In this document: positions 1-8,124 of the stretch, piece by piece
Position numbering within the stretch: the first letter of the stretch is position 1
How the letters are laid out: the number at the start of each line of letters is the position of its first letter
Assembly (NCBI RefSeq): GCF_017115095.1
Contig: NZ_JABXKI010000273.1
Location: 1 to 44,564 of the forward strand
From: Nostoc sp. NMS4
GTDB taxonomy: Bacteria; Cyanobacteriota; Cyanobacteriia; Cyanobacteriales; Nostocaceae
Length of the DNA stretch: 44,564 bases
Direction of reading: 5' to 3'
Program-made: the position numbers and the translations under genes
The notes under the pieces: model-generated
The model's input: only the letters and a program-made list of their open reading frames with translations
Told to the model about the DNA's origin: nothing
The model's database searches: none

Positions 1-104
1 TATTTTCAATCGACTCTACATTTATATTATGCAGCTTAAATGCCGATTAGCTTATTCTCGTAAAGTTCACCAGTAAATCGTTAGCTGTAATTGAACTGTC
101 AATA

Positions 105-602
105 GTGATTGAAGCTAGAAAACGACCCTCAAAACCTTTTGGTCGCCAAGCAATCACTCAACATTTACAGTCAGCAATGGTGCGGCGTTCTGCAAATTCG
201 GCAATTTTTTTAAGTTATTCCCGTGAGGGATTAGCACAGGAAATCGGTGATTGGGCAGAGGGAGTTTCTGAGTCAGGTTATTGGATTGCAACAACTCATC
301 CATTTTTAATCATTGCTATCCGCTTTTTGGTGATCCAGCAAAGGTTAAATAAATTGCGTAGCTTTGAATCAGAACTGGATGTGACTGCTGTTGAACAACA
401 GATTCAGCAGATCCGCACAGCTTTAGGACGAATCAGAACTATCAAAAAATCCCTGACGGAAGTTGGTAAGGGCGTGGCTGTGATTAAAGTTGAGGCAGAT
501 GCGCTAAATGCAGATATTCAATCAGCGCTGAAATCAATTGAGCAAACCCTGAGTTTCGTTCCAACTGAAAGTATCGGCAAGCAGTATCACAAAAATATAT
601 AA
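105..602 (+). CDS. hypothetical protein, possibly the C-terminal remnant of a nuclease-like protein
   Basis: A 165-residue frame starting at a GTG; the frame is closed upstream by TAG at 48-50, so no longer N-terminus is available here. The first residues (IEARKR) could be the last part of a PD-(D/E)XK core, where Lys would be expected instead of Arg. The stretch after it (LQSAM, then SAIFLSYSRE) and the helical, probably coiled-coil C-terminal half (residues about 85-155, rich in Q, E, I and L) look like the tail of a larger protein. I do not recognise a named family. It lies at the far end of the transposon cargo seen here and may be degraded cargo. That it is coding is fairly likely; the nuclease link is only an inference. 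Confidence 0.4.
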   Translation: MIEARKRPSKPFGRQAITQHLQSAMVRRSANSAIFLSYSREGLAQEIGDWAEGVSESGYWIATTHPFLIIAIRFLVIQQRLNKLRSFESELDVTAVEQQIQQIRTALGRIRTIKKSLTEVGKGVAVIKVEADALNADIQSALKSIEQTLSFVPTESIGKQYHKNI

Positions 603-852
603 TTTTTCGTTACTAATAAAAGTACGTATAGCATTACTCAATGGCTAACCAATCTTTCTCTATCGCTTAAAAACTCTGGAATTACTACAACATCTACCCT
701 GATGACTGCGTTAGCTAGAGAGAGGCGATCGCTTGATGGTGTAAAGTTTGGCTTGTCAAGTGCGATCGATCGCATCCTTAAAAACGAGTCAAGCTGTAAT
801 TACTGTGTCTTATAAAGTTATAGTACGCTGACTCCTATTACCGGATTATCAA
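603..852. other. short gap between cargo genes
   Basis: No coding frame is supported. It holds two HIP1-like GCGATCG sites near 727 and 763 and the converging 3' ends of the flanking genes. I see no TGTACA-type transposon end here, so the element continues past the start of the window. Confidence 0.4.
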
Positions 853-3366
853 TTAAACTCTTCCTCGTAATCGTTCTTGCTCTCTATCGCTTCTCTGGTT
901 AATCTGGAGTCTCATGCGATTGTATAAATTAACTTGAGGAGCGGAATGGCTAATGGAAGCTACTAAGGCATAACGTTGCATTTCGATTTCATCTGGATTT
1001 GCCCATTTACGGTTACAATTAACAACTAGAATCATGGGTAAATTATTATATTTTATGGCTCTGGGCGTTATTTCTACTTGTCCCCTTTGCACTGTTGCTT
1101 TCTTCCGAAGGGTGGAAGTTGGAGACAAGTTACAAACGATATTAGATCCTTTGTGTTTTTTCTTCAAGATGTCCAGTGAGATTTCGGCAAATTTATCAGG
1201 TACATCTGTTTTGCTAGCATCTACATAAGCATTCACGATACTTTCGCGATCAATTCCCTTGAAAAGGTTGAATTCCATCGTGACTCCTAAATATGAGTCT
1301 CCACGAGTGGGACGAGTTGGTGGATCAAATGCCAAGGTGATTGATAGTATGCGAGTACCTTCTACTTCAAAAAATTCAGGCGGTAATTGGGGAATTTCAT
1401 AAATATGAAACTTACCTACTGGAATTAAGATATTGTCCTCTGATAGAACAACGTAATTCTCAGCAGAATACATTGCACGTTCCAAATCACTCTGCCCATA
1501 GCCATAGATTGCTAACTGGTTCTCGATTTGCTTTGTATTTTGACTCTGAGATTGTTTACTATTACATTGAAATTCAGGCGGAATTTCCTTCGGAAGAACC
1601 GCAGAGTTGACAATAAGCGCCCGAATTAGATTAGAACTAGCTTTTGGATATTTTGTAAAAAGTTGAGCAGCAAGGTTAGCAACACGAGGAGCCGCAAAGC
1701 TCGTACCACTACAGATGTGAAATAAAGAACTGTTGAAATCTTTGGATAGAGTTACAACAGAAACACCAGCTACACTATCTGGCAATACATTGACTTTAGG
1801 TAGACCTAAATTTTCTCGATAACTGAGGTCTAACACTAAATCTCCACCAAAGTCCACAACATCAGGCTTAATCATTCCATCTACGCCAAAGCCAGTTCTG
1901 GTAAATGGAGAAGGGTATCCTGATAAATTTGCGATCGCCTGACGACGAACATCAGAAGGTTCTGTAATACTACCTCGGCCAAATGATAAAGAACCTACGG
2001 TTAATGCAATTGCTGAAGTTGCTGGGTCGATAATTCGAGCGCTCTTGTTCAGCAGATAATTTGGGTACTCAGTCCGTAGTTGCTCATTTGACTGTGCCTC
2101 TTCATAAAAAGCATTACCGGCTGAAATTACAAACACAATGTTTTTATCTTGGTATTGATAAGCAATTTCATCTATTTTGGCGGCTAGCCGAAACTGCTTT
2201 AGACCATCTCGGTAAATTTGTTCATCATTACCTAGCGAGATATTGATGACTTTGCAGTTGGGATAGTGTTCAACAAAAGCACGAATGGCTTCATGAAGTT
2301 GAGTTTCTACGAGAATATCTTCATCATATTTGCCATTCTCATCTGTTACACGAGCAGAAAATAGCCAAGCCGTTGGCTCAAATGAAAGCTGTTTAATGCA
2401 GTTCTCAATATTTCCATAGATAGCAATTCCAGCGACACTTGTGCCATGTCCATGTACATCGTCAGGGCCACCTTGTATGACTTCCCGTTTCGCATCTGGG
2501 AATACTTCAGCCTCACCCAGTACCGGAGCAATCAATGGATGACCACGCAGTACGCCAGAGTCGATCACAAGAATGCCGCAATTGTCTTCAGGTGGAGGAA
2601 CAACTTCGGGAAAACTAGAAATGGGCAGATTGTAATCACCTGTTCTCTCAAATCCAGGTTGGGGAGGGCGATCAATTTCCTTGACCATTTCCTCTAGCAG
2701 CAATAGTTCTAAAACTTCATGAGTGACTTTAATCCGAGCAATACATAGATATTCACCTATATATTTATCACTCATTCTCATAGGAGCAGTACCACTGGAC
2801 AATTCCTCTAACACTTGGGCAATCTTGTCCAAGTAATTTTGCATTTCTTTGCGATCGCCTGTGTGCCAAAGTTCTAAATCTAAAGCGGCAACTTCACCAG
2901 CTTCTACACGCTTTATATCTAACAGATGACCAATGCGATCTTCTGGTTCGAGGGGAACTAGCTCATCGATTGCCCCTAAGTATTCATATTTTGGCCCATC
3001 TTTGATCTGACTATAATTTTCTAACCGCTTCTTGAATTCTGCTAGCTCATTGTCGGATGAGAAGACAACAATAGCTTTATTGGGTTCGCGTGCTAAAACA
3101 TTTAGTCCTATTTGAGTTACCAAATTGTCTGAAAAAGTGTGTTTTTCAGCAACTTTGATCTTAAAAATCAATTTTGGGTCAAGACGGAAAGGGCTAATCT
3201 TTTGCTTAACAGGCTCAATAAGGCTAGAAATTTGACCTAATAGCTGCTTACCGTGTTCACTGACATCAGTACGTTTCGTACCACCAAAACCACCACCAGT
3301 AGCTCGTCGAGGTAATTCAATGTTTATTATTCTCGGTAATCTCAGGTGTTCAAACTGATTCCCCAT
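853..3366 (-). CDS. ietS: S8 (subtilisin-like) peptidase, IetS/IteS-type anti-phage effector
   Basis: An 837-residue subtilase. The catalytic triad is visible: Asp269 in VIDSGV, His307 in GHGTSVAG, and Ser556 in SGTSFAAP. About 255 residues of non-protease sequence (opening MGNQFEHLRLP) precede the protease domain, and a beta-rich C-terminal part of about 230 residues follows it. No signal peptide is seen, which fits a cytoplasmic effector. The gene lies 19 bp after an AAA+ ATPase gene on the same strand. An AAA+ ATPase paired with a large S8 protease is the make-up of the IetAS defence system; by analogy the ATPase would gate the protease on phage infection. The start is ATG at 3366. The protease call is very secure; the defence assignment rests on the pairing, size and domain order. 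Confidence 0.85.
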   Translation of the reverse strand: MGNQFEHLRLPRIINIELPRRATGGGFGGTKRTDVSEHGKQLLGQISSLIEPVKQKISPFRLDPKLIFKIKVAEKHTFSDNLVTQIGLNVLAREPNKAIVVFSSDNELAEFKKRLENYSQIKDGPKYEYLGAIDELVPLEPEDRIGHLLDIKRVEAGEVAALDLELWHTGDRKEMQNYLDKIAQVLEELSSGTAPMRMSDKYIGEYLCIARIKVTHEVLELLLLEEMVKEIDRPPQPGFERTGDYNLPISSFPEVVPPPEDNCGILVIDSGVLRGHPLIAPVLGEAEVFPDAKREVIQGGPDDVHGHGTSVAGIAIYGNIENCIKQLSFEPTAWLFSARVTDENGKYDEDILVETQLHEAIRAFVEHYPNCKVINISLGNDEQIYRDGLKQFRLAAKIDEIAYQYQDKNIVFVISAGNAFYEEAQSNEQLRTEYPNYLLNKSARIIDPATSAIALTVGSLSFGRGSITEPSDVRRQAIANLSGYPSPFTRTGFGVDGMIKPDVVDFGGDLVLDLSYRENLGLPKVNVLPDSVAGVSVVTLSKDFNSSLFHICSGTSFAAPRVANLAAQLFTKYPKASSNLIRALIVNSAVLPKEIPPEFQCNSKQSQSQNTKQIENQLAIYGYGQSDLERAMYSAENYVVLSEDNILIPVGKFHIYEIPQLPPEFFEVEGTRILSITLAFDPPTRPTRGDSYLGVTMEFNLFKGIDRESIVNAYVDASKTDVPDKFAEISLDILKKKHKGSNIVCNLSPTSTLRKKATVQRGQVEITPRAIKYNNLPMILVVNCNRKWANPDEIEMQRYALVASISHSAPQVNLYNRMRLQINQRSDREQERLRGRV

Positions 3367-3385
3367 TGTGATTCGACGTAAATAA

Positions 3386-4396
3386 TTATTTGGAGTTTGC
3401 TATTATACTTTGCCTTTCTAAAAAACGCCCTATCGCAACCTCTAAATCATCAGCAGTCAAGGTACGTTCACCCCGTAAAATTACGGCTTTAATCGCATCA
3501 GAGCATATACGCTCAATATCTGCTCCAGTAGCATTCTCAAGTCGATCAGCAAACGTAGACAGATCAATAGCAGTATAACGGATAGCAGATAAGTAACGAT
3601 TCAAAAGAACTGTCCGCAGTTCAACCGATGGATTATCAAAGAAAATAACTTCATCAAATCGTCGCCAAACAGCACTGTCTAGAAGTTTTTCGTGATTGGT
3701 GGCCGCGACAAATATGCTCTGATTGGTTGCATTATCGATGAGTTGTAGCAAACTATTGACTAACCGTTTAACTTCACCATGTTCATTTAAGTTATCGCGA
3801 TCGCGGGCGATCGCATCAAACTCATCAAACAAAACAAGCCATTCTCCCTTTTCGATGTAAGTAAAAATTTTCTGAAGATTGGTTGCAGTTTCACCTAAGT
3901 AAGAAGAGAATACTGCTGTTAGGTTCACGTAAACCAGCGGCAGCCCCAGTGCGCTGGAGAGAACTTTTGCGGTTTGAGTTTTGCCACAGCCAGGTGGGCC
4001 ACAGAATAGTAATTTGTTTTTGGGCTTGAGATTATAGGCTGCGAGTATGTCTTGCTTACGGTTTTCGAGGACGATTTCTTGCAGGGTATCAAAAATTTTT
4101 TCACTGAGGACAATGTGATCCCATGTCAGATCGAATTGTTTTACCTCAAGTAAGGCAAGCCCAGTATCCTTATCTTTAGGGGGTTCAGAAAACTGGTTCC
4201 AGGGAGCCTGGTTAGCAGCTAGGGGCTTGCTGTATCCATTGCCATTTTGGAGCAGCTTTTCCAAATCTCTAGCAAGCAGGATGTGGTTTTTATTCTTTTC
4301 TTCTTCAATAAGTTCCATAGCGGCAGCCAAAAACTCTTCTCTCTCATTGCGAGAGAAGCTTCTGAAGAGTTTTCTGAGAATTTCGCCACGTGCCAT
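3386..4396 (-). CDS. ietA: AAA+ ATPase, IetA/IteA-type anti-phage protein
   Basis: A 336-residue AAA+ ATPase. Walker A is GPPGCGKT at residues 133-140, Walker B is VLFDEFDA with Asp191 and Glu192, a sensor-1 region ATNHE follows, then an arginine-finger-like WRRFD, and a helical lid at the C-terminus. The N-terminal 110 residues are charged and helical and may bind the partner. It is the promoter-proximal gene of a two-gene operon with the S8 protease 19 bp downstream. Known family behaviour: classical AAA+ proteins form ATP-driven hexamers; in IetAS-like systems the ATPase is needed with the protease. The gene sits between tniQ and the protease, so it is transposon cargo. The AAA+ call is certain; the exact defence name is an inference from its partner. 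Confidence 0.85.
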   Translation of the reverse strand: MARGEILRKLFRSFSRNEREEFLAAAMELIEEEKNKNHILLARDLEKLLQNGNGYSKPLAANQAPWNQFSEPPKDKDTGLALLEVKQFDLTWDHIVLSEKIFDTLQEIVLENRKQDILAAYNLKPKNKLLFCGPPGCGKTQTAKVLSSALGLPLVYVNLTAVFSSYLGETATNLQKIFTYIEKGEWLVLFDEFDAIARDRDNLNEHGEVKRLVNSLLQLIDNATNQSIFVAATNHEKLLDSAVWRRFDEVIFFDNPSVELRTVLLNRYLSAIRYTAIDLSTFADRLENATGADIERICSDAIKAVILRGERTLTADDLEVAIGRFLERQSIIANSK

Positions 4397-4743
4397 ACTT
4401 TAGAACCGGAATTGGATATTTTATGTACCCTAATTTATTGTAGTAAATTTGTACTATTAAATAAAGGTTGGAAATGCAAAAGGCTATATATACTAGCACT
4501 GAAATATTACACCTGACAGAAATCATTCCTCAAGCTCTCTAATTAAGGCAGCTTTTTCTACGAGATTGCCTGCTTATTTTTGCTCCATCTTCTTTCTAGT
4601 TCACATTGCTTTCATAAGCAATGTATGCGACAAGCTGCTATGCGTCTACGCCTCATTCACCTTGCTCTTCATTTCAAGAGGCAAAGGGGGATCATGGGTG
4701 ACTGACATTTGGAACAATGGTATTAGGCTTACAAGTTTGGCAG
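4397..4743. other. gap between tniQ and the ietAS cargo; likely ietA promoter region
   Basis: No gene is supported. On the minus strand, about 50-60 bases before ietA, an AT-rich palindrome (TAGTA-6-TACTA, around 4436-4452) lies near TATATA-like -10 candidates, which could be an operator for ietAS. A small hairpin (arms 4603-4611 and 4616-4624, 9 bp, loop TCAT) lies after tniQ and could separate the transposition operon from the cargo, although no T-run follows it. Confidence 0.35.
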
Positions 4744-5247
4744 TCAATAATGCTTTTGACACTGTGCCATATCAGGAAACGTCATAAAACACCTTTGACA
4801 CCAACCATCTACCCACAGTGCTGGAACCTTAAACCTAGCCCCACAGTTGGGACATTCTGAAAGCAAGCTTAACTTGTGGCGATCGCATCCCAGTGTCACC
4901 TTCAACTGCCACTCAATCTTGTGACAAGGCGACTCGGTATAACAAGCAGCACATAATCGAATAGGCTCCATTTTCATCCCCATACCAGGAGGTGGTAACA
5001 TCTGCACTAACCTATCGACATCAACTCCGACTACAACAGCCAATGCTTCCAACTGCTGCCGAGAAGGAGGAGGATTAAACCGAAACTTTTCCCAACGCGC
5101 GATCGCACCCCCAAGTCCTGTGGCTTTACCTAACCCAGTAGGCGTTAAATCATTTGCGCGTCGAAAACGCCCTAAAAAGTGACTCAAACTTTCTCCCTGT
5201 AAAGGTTCTATTTGAAACAGCCAAGGTTGAATTTCTACAACTTCCAT
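4744..5247 (-). CDS. tniQ: TniQ of a type V-K CRISPR-associated transposon
   Basis: A 167-residue TniQ, the short form typical of type V-K elements. The N-terminal part has the GESLSHFLGRFRRAN motif, followed by a helix-turn-helix-like stretch, then zinc-binding cysteines and histidines: CAACYTESPCH, CDRH, CPNC and a final CQRC. In V-K systems TniQ links the Cas12k/crRNA complex at the target to the TnsC filament. Its ATG overlaps the tnsC stop codon (TAATG at 5245-5249), so the two are translationally coupled. Length and motif order agree with my memory of the Scytonema V-K TniQ. No Cas12k gene is present in the window, so the targeting module must lie beyond base 1 or be lost. Confidence 0.93.
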   Translation of the reverse strand: MEVVEIQPWLFQIEPLQGESLSHFLGRFRRANDLTPTGLGKATGLGGAIARWEKFRFNPPPSRQQLEALAVVVGVDVDRLVQMLPPPGMGMKMEPIRLCAACYTESPCHKIEWQLKVTLGCDRHKLSLLSECPNCGARFKVPALWVDGWCQRCFMTFPDMAQCQKHY

Positions 5248-6083
5248 TACTTGTATTCTGCCGCAACTTCCTTCAGCGTCTCCAAATCAACTTTCTGTAA
5301 TCCTTTCTTTAACGCCCGAATTGCTGATTCTCTCAAAATCATATCTAGCAAACCAATATAACCCCTCGTTGCCTCACCTAAAGTATTTAGCATCGTCTCG
5401 CTGTAAAGATTAGAAGCAACTGGCAGTTTTAAAATTTGTTTTTCCCAAATCTCCACAGTTCGCTGAAAATCTTCACCAGAAGACTTACCAAACCGATGAC
5501 AGGCACGAAAACGATTGTAAACCTGTTCATCACGCTTAATAACTGCATCCAGGCGATCTGTTCCTACTAAGACAACAGATATTTCTAATTCTTCACCAAT
5601 GTCCCGTACATCTCTAAACGTATTTGGTTTTAAGCGATCGGCTTCATCAATAATTAACGTCTCTACACCACAGGTTTTCATAACGCGTCTAGTTCGCTCT
5701 CGAATTTCGGCAACTGTTCCCTTTGTCATTTGATATTTCAAATGCTCAATGATTAACCTGAACAAATCCTTAGAACTACAGTCTGGATCAGCCTGGATGT
5801 AAGCAACAGGAACTATTGGGGGTTTACCCATCTGTTGTATTGGCTTATGTCTCAACCTGTAAGCATTGCAGGCCATAGTTTTACCTGTACGTGACTCTCC
5901 GATAATTCGACAACATTGACGAGCTTGACGCTTACTCTCTAGCCATTCATGCAGAATTTGCACTTGTTCTAATGGCACAAAACTTTTACGGTTTAATCGT
6001 TGAATTTCTGCTTGTAAATTGGCATCATTTTTGGGAATATCACCCAATTGTTGGGCAATTTCTTGGGCTTGTTTTGAAGTCAT
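5247..6083 (-). CDS. tnsC: TnsC AAA+ regulator of a type V-K CRISPR-associated transposon
   Basis: A 278-residue AAA+ ATPase of the short V-K TnsC type. Walker A is ESRTGKT (Lys68), Walker B is LIIDEADR (Asp146, Glu147), and a sensor region VVLVGTDRLD follows. TnsC polymerises on DNA in the presence of ATP, is capped by TniQ and recruits the TnsB transposase. The gene starts 3 bp after the tnsB stop and its own stop overlaps the tniQ start, so tnsB-tnsC-tniQ form one operon. All key ATPase residues are present, so it appears functional. Confidence 0.95.
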   Translation of the reverse strand: MTSKQAQEIAQQLGDIPKNDANLQAEIQRLNRKSFVPLEQVQILHEWLESKRQARQCCRIIGESRTGKTMACNAYRLRHKPIQQMGKPPIVPVAYIQADPDCSSKDLFRLIIEHLKYQMTKGTVAEIRERTRRVMKTCGVETLIIDEADRLKPNTFRDVRDIGEELEISVVLVGTDRLDAVIKRDEQVYNRFRACHRFGKSSGEDFQRTVEIWEKQILKLPVASNLYSETMLNTLGEATRGYIGLLDMILRESAIRALKKGLQKVDLETLKEVAAEYK

Positions 6084-6086
6084 TCT

Positions 6087-7847
6087 CTACCACCCGTAAT
6101 CTTCACGCATTTGTTCGTAATCAAATACCTCTGGCATCTGGTATTCTGTATCACCGTCAACAGATGCCACTTCAATTTCTTCCACTGGTTCAACAGGCAC
6201 AGGTTTTTTAGCCTTTTCAACTACAGCTTGTTCTGCTTTTTGACGTTCTTTTTTAGTTTTCTTTTGAGTTTGGAATGTTTCGCGTTCCCGAACTTCTGCC
6301 AAAATTGACCGATTGCTCACAGCTTTACCCGCTTCCCGCACTTTACGGCTGCTAGCTTTTGCCTCATCTAAAGATAGTTCTTCTGTCTCCAAATCTTGAG
6401 CGTAAGCACGAGCAATAAATACCTCTTTATCCCCTTCTATGCTATAAACCAAAATCGTTGTGATGTCTCTGGGGTCATATCGCAATACTACGCTTTCTCC
6501 CGCATAACCCGCTAAATATTCACCCCGGTACATCAAGTTTTCAAATTGCAAATATCCCCCGCGTTGAATTTGCCGCCGTGCTTGCTTCATTAAGCAAATA
6601 TCCAAATCCCTCTCGGAAAGTAAATCGAGGGAAGAAATTAAACCAGATTCCCAGCGTTGAAATCTTGTCTGGTCGCCCATTCGAGCATCAAGTCGCTGGT
6701 TATAGTTATCAACGATGTAACGCACCAACATTTGCTCTAACTGCCGCAACGTTAAGCAAGCTTCTTTTTCCGCTTCCTCTGGTCGCTCTTGAACGTTTGA
6801 ACCTGTATATCCCTGTAAAGTTGAGAATAATTCTGTATTTAGAGTTTTAAACGGACGCTCAACACTACCACCTTCAGATGGGCGAAGCTCTTTCAGAGCC
6901 GCTTCGCTAACGCGCAAATGACAAACAAACCCTAACTGCACTCCTATTTGCTGTAAATGGTTAGAACGAAAATCTTTACCCCCATCCGTATAAAAGTGTT
7001 GCGGCAAACCAGAAGTACCCCATTCTTCATTAAGTCCATATTCTGAACCATATTGCTTGGGCAAAATTGCATGACGCAGCGCTAAAGCCACAACTTGAGA
7101 ACTTGGTGCATCGTAGCCCAAGTTAATCCCCATAATGCAGCGCGAATAGCTATCAATAACCGTTGTTAACCAAGGACGACTAAGAATTTTGCCATGCTGA
7201 TCTACTAATAAAACATCAACAAGGGTGTGGTCGCACTGCCAAACTTGGTTACTATGTTCTATTTGTAAATCTTTCCCATCACGGGTTTTCACTGATAAGC
7301 GGGAACCACGCCAACCCGGACTGCGAATACTTTTAGCTTGCTCAATTTTATCTATTAACGGTTGCAAAATTCGGTAAACCGTCATGTGGGAAGGAGGTTT
7401 AACTCCCAGTTCGTCTGCTCTTGCCTTCACTCTAATAAATACCTGCTGGCGAGTCATTCTTTTACTTCCCTTATTACCCTCCTTATAAGTTTTCAATACA
7501 AACTCTTGCCAGTCTTCATCAACTCGATGTTTCCCTTTATCCATCCGTTGATTTTGTACTAGGCCAACCAAACCTTCCTGTTCCCATTTATCTACCAGCC
7601 GTCGCACTGTACGTACTGATTTACCAAGCTTTTCTGCCGCTTCCTTGAGCTTTTGAGTATATGTAGTGCGTTGGCGCAGCCCGCCGTAGGCATCGCTATT
7701 TTCTAAAAGATTTTGAATCACCTCCATTTTCAGCAAAGCTTCATCTGAAAGTTTAGAAACTATAACGTTTGCTTCAGCAAGATCGTTGTTAACATCTGCG
7801 GAGCTTGCCCAAGTCGTAGAGGTTGTAGAAGATTCTGCATTTTCCAT
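6087..7847 (-). CDS. tnsB: TnsB DDE transposase of a type V-K CRISPR-associated transposon
   Basis: The DDE (rve-type) transposase that cuts and joins the element ends. An N-terminal helix-turn-helix region (VRTVRRLVDKWEQEGLVGL) precedes the catalytic core: Asp206 in QCDHT, Asp288 in YTDGGKDF and Glu330 in GGSVERPF. A C-terminal tail ends in DYEQMREDYGW, the kind of end that contacts TnsC. I chose ATG at 7847: the longer frame begins only with TTG at 7862, and a -10 box at 7874-7879 would leave almost no leader for it. At 586 residues it is the usual V-K length. Two short segments (AYGGLRQ near residue 51 and VSEAALKEL before the catalytic Glu) are encoded by palindromic dispersed repeats and look like in-frame insertions. 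The gene otherwise seems intact. Confidence 0.95.
   Translation of the reverse strand: MENAESSTTSTTWASSADVNNDLAEANVIVSKLSDEALLKMEVIQNLLENSDAYGGLRQRTTYTQKLKEAAEKLGKSVRTVRRLVDKWEQEGLVGLVQNQRMDKGKHRVDEDWQEFVLKTYKEGNKGSKRMTRQQVFIRVKARADELGVKPPSHMTVYRILQPLIDKIEQAKSIRSPGWRGSRLSVKTRDGKDLQIEHSNQVWQCDHTLVDVLLVDQHGKILSRPWLTTVIDSYSRCIMGINLGYDAPSSQVVALALRHAILPKQYGSEYGLNEEWGTSGLPQHFYTDGGKDFRSNHLQQIGVQLGFVCHLRVSEAALKELRPSEGGSVERPFKTLNTELFSTLQGYTGSNVQERPEEAEKEACLTLRQLEQMLVRYIVDNYNQRLDARMGDQTRFQRWESGLISSLDLLSERDLDICLMKQARRQIQRGGYLQFENLMYRGEYLAGYAGESVVLRYDPRDITTILVYSIEGDKEVFIARAYAQDLETEELSLDEAKASSRKVREAGKAVSNRSILAEVRERETFQTQKKTKKERQKAEQAVVEKAKKPVPVEPVEEIEVASVDGDTEYQMPEVFDYEQMREDYGW
6882..6907. repeat. palindromic repeat inside tnsB, between catalytic Asp2 and Glu
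   Basis: A 26-nt near-palindrome with outer arms GCGAAGC (6882-6888) and GCTTCGC (6901-6907). It encodes most of the extra segment VSEAALKEL in tnsB. It stays in frame and lies just before the catalytic Glu330. Confidence 0.6.
7668..7696. repeat. 29-nt dispersed palindromic repeat inside tnsB
   Basis: A 29-nt unit beginning GCGTTGGC and ending CCGTAGGCATCGC. Two further copies of exactly the same length occur in intergenic DNA at 12678-12706 and 28127-28155. In tnsB it is read through in frame and encodes the extra AYGGLRQ segment. Confidence 0.7.
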
Positions 7848-7873
7848 ACAGTGTTTTATCAAAACATAGTTGT

Positions 7874-7879
7874 ATTATA
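7874..7879 (-). promoter_or_regulatory. -10 box of the tnsB promoter
   Basis: A perfect TATAAT on the minus strand, placing the transcript start near 7867 and leaving about 20 nt before the ATG at 7847. No good -35 is visible; the -35 position is covered by a TnsB-site-like repeat (7889-7910). Confidence 0.5.
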
Positions 7880-8124
7880 CTATCAAATTGACAAATAATT
7901 TGTTAATTTATGAAAAGTTATGATTTTTCCAGGTTTTTGGGAAGTGACAATTAAATTGTGAAATATCTGGTATTTGACATCTAATTAGTGAATATCGGCT
8001 TAGAGGGGTATAACTGTCTTAAATAGGAAAAACCCTGACATAATCCTTGCTATGTCAGGGTTTTAGGTATTTAGAATATTTTGACAATATTTTGTTAAAT
8101 TGACAAATAATTAGTGAATGTACA
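7875..8124 (-). mobile_element. left end of the type V-K CRISPR-associated transposon
   Basis: The terminus read on the minus strand starts TGTACATTCACTAATTATTT at 8124, the TGTACA start known for V-K element ends. Related TGACA-type repeats, the presumed TnsB binding sites, start at 7889, 7945, 7975, 8082 and 8101 (plus-strand reading); the last reaches the tip. Pairs share the core TGACAAATAATT or CTAATTAGTGAAT. The element body lies to the left (tnsB onward). The opposite end and the target-site duplication partner of 8125-8129 are outside the window. Confidence 0.85.
8029..8064. terminator. strong hairpin between transposon tip and tnsB
   Basis: A perfect 14-bp stem (8029-8042 with 8051-8064) and 8-nt loop, with A-run and T-run flanks on the two sides, so it can act as a bidirectional Rho-independent terminator. 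It lies inside the left end, between TnsB-site-like repeats, and would block host transcription from entering the transposition operon. Confidence 0.6.

Noticed and set aside
1..852. Possible Cas12k, CRISPR array or right end of the transposon at the window start
   Set aside because: No long frame, no repeat-spacer pattern and no TGTACA-type terminus is present; these parts must be outside the window.
4436..4452. A LexA or NtcA box before ietA
   Set aside because: The palindrome TAGTA-6-TACTA has the wrong spacing for NtcA (needs 8) and does not match the cyanobacterial LexA consensus.
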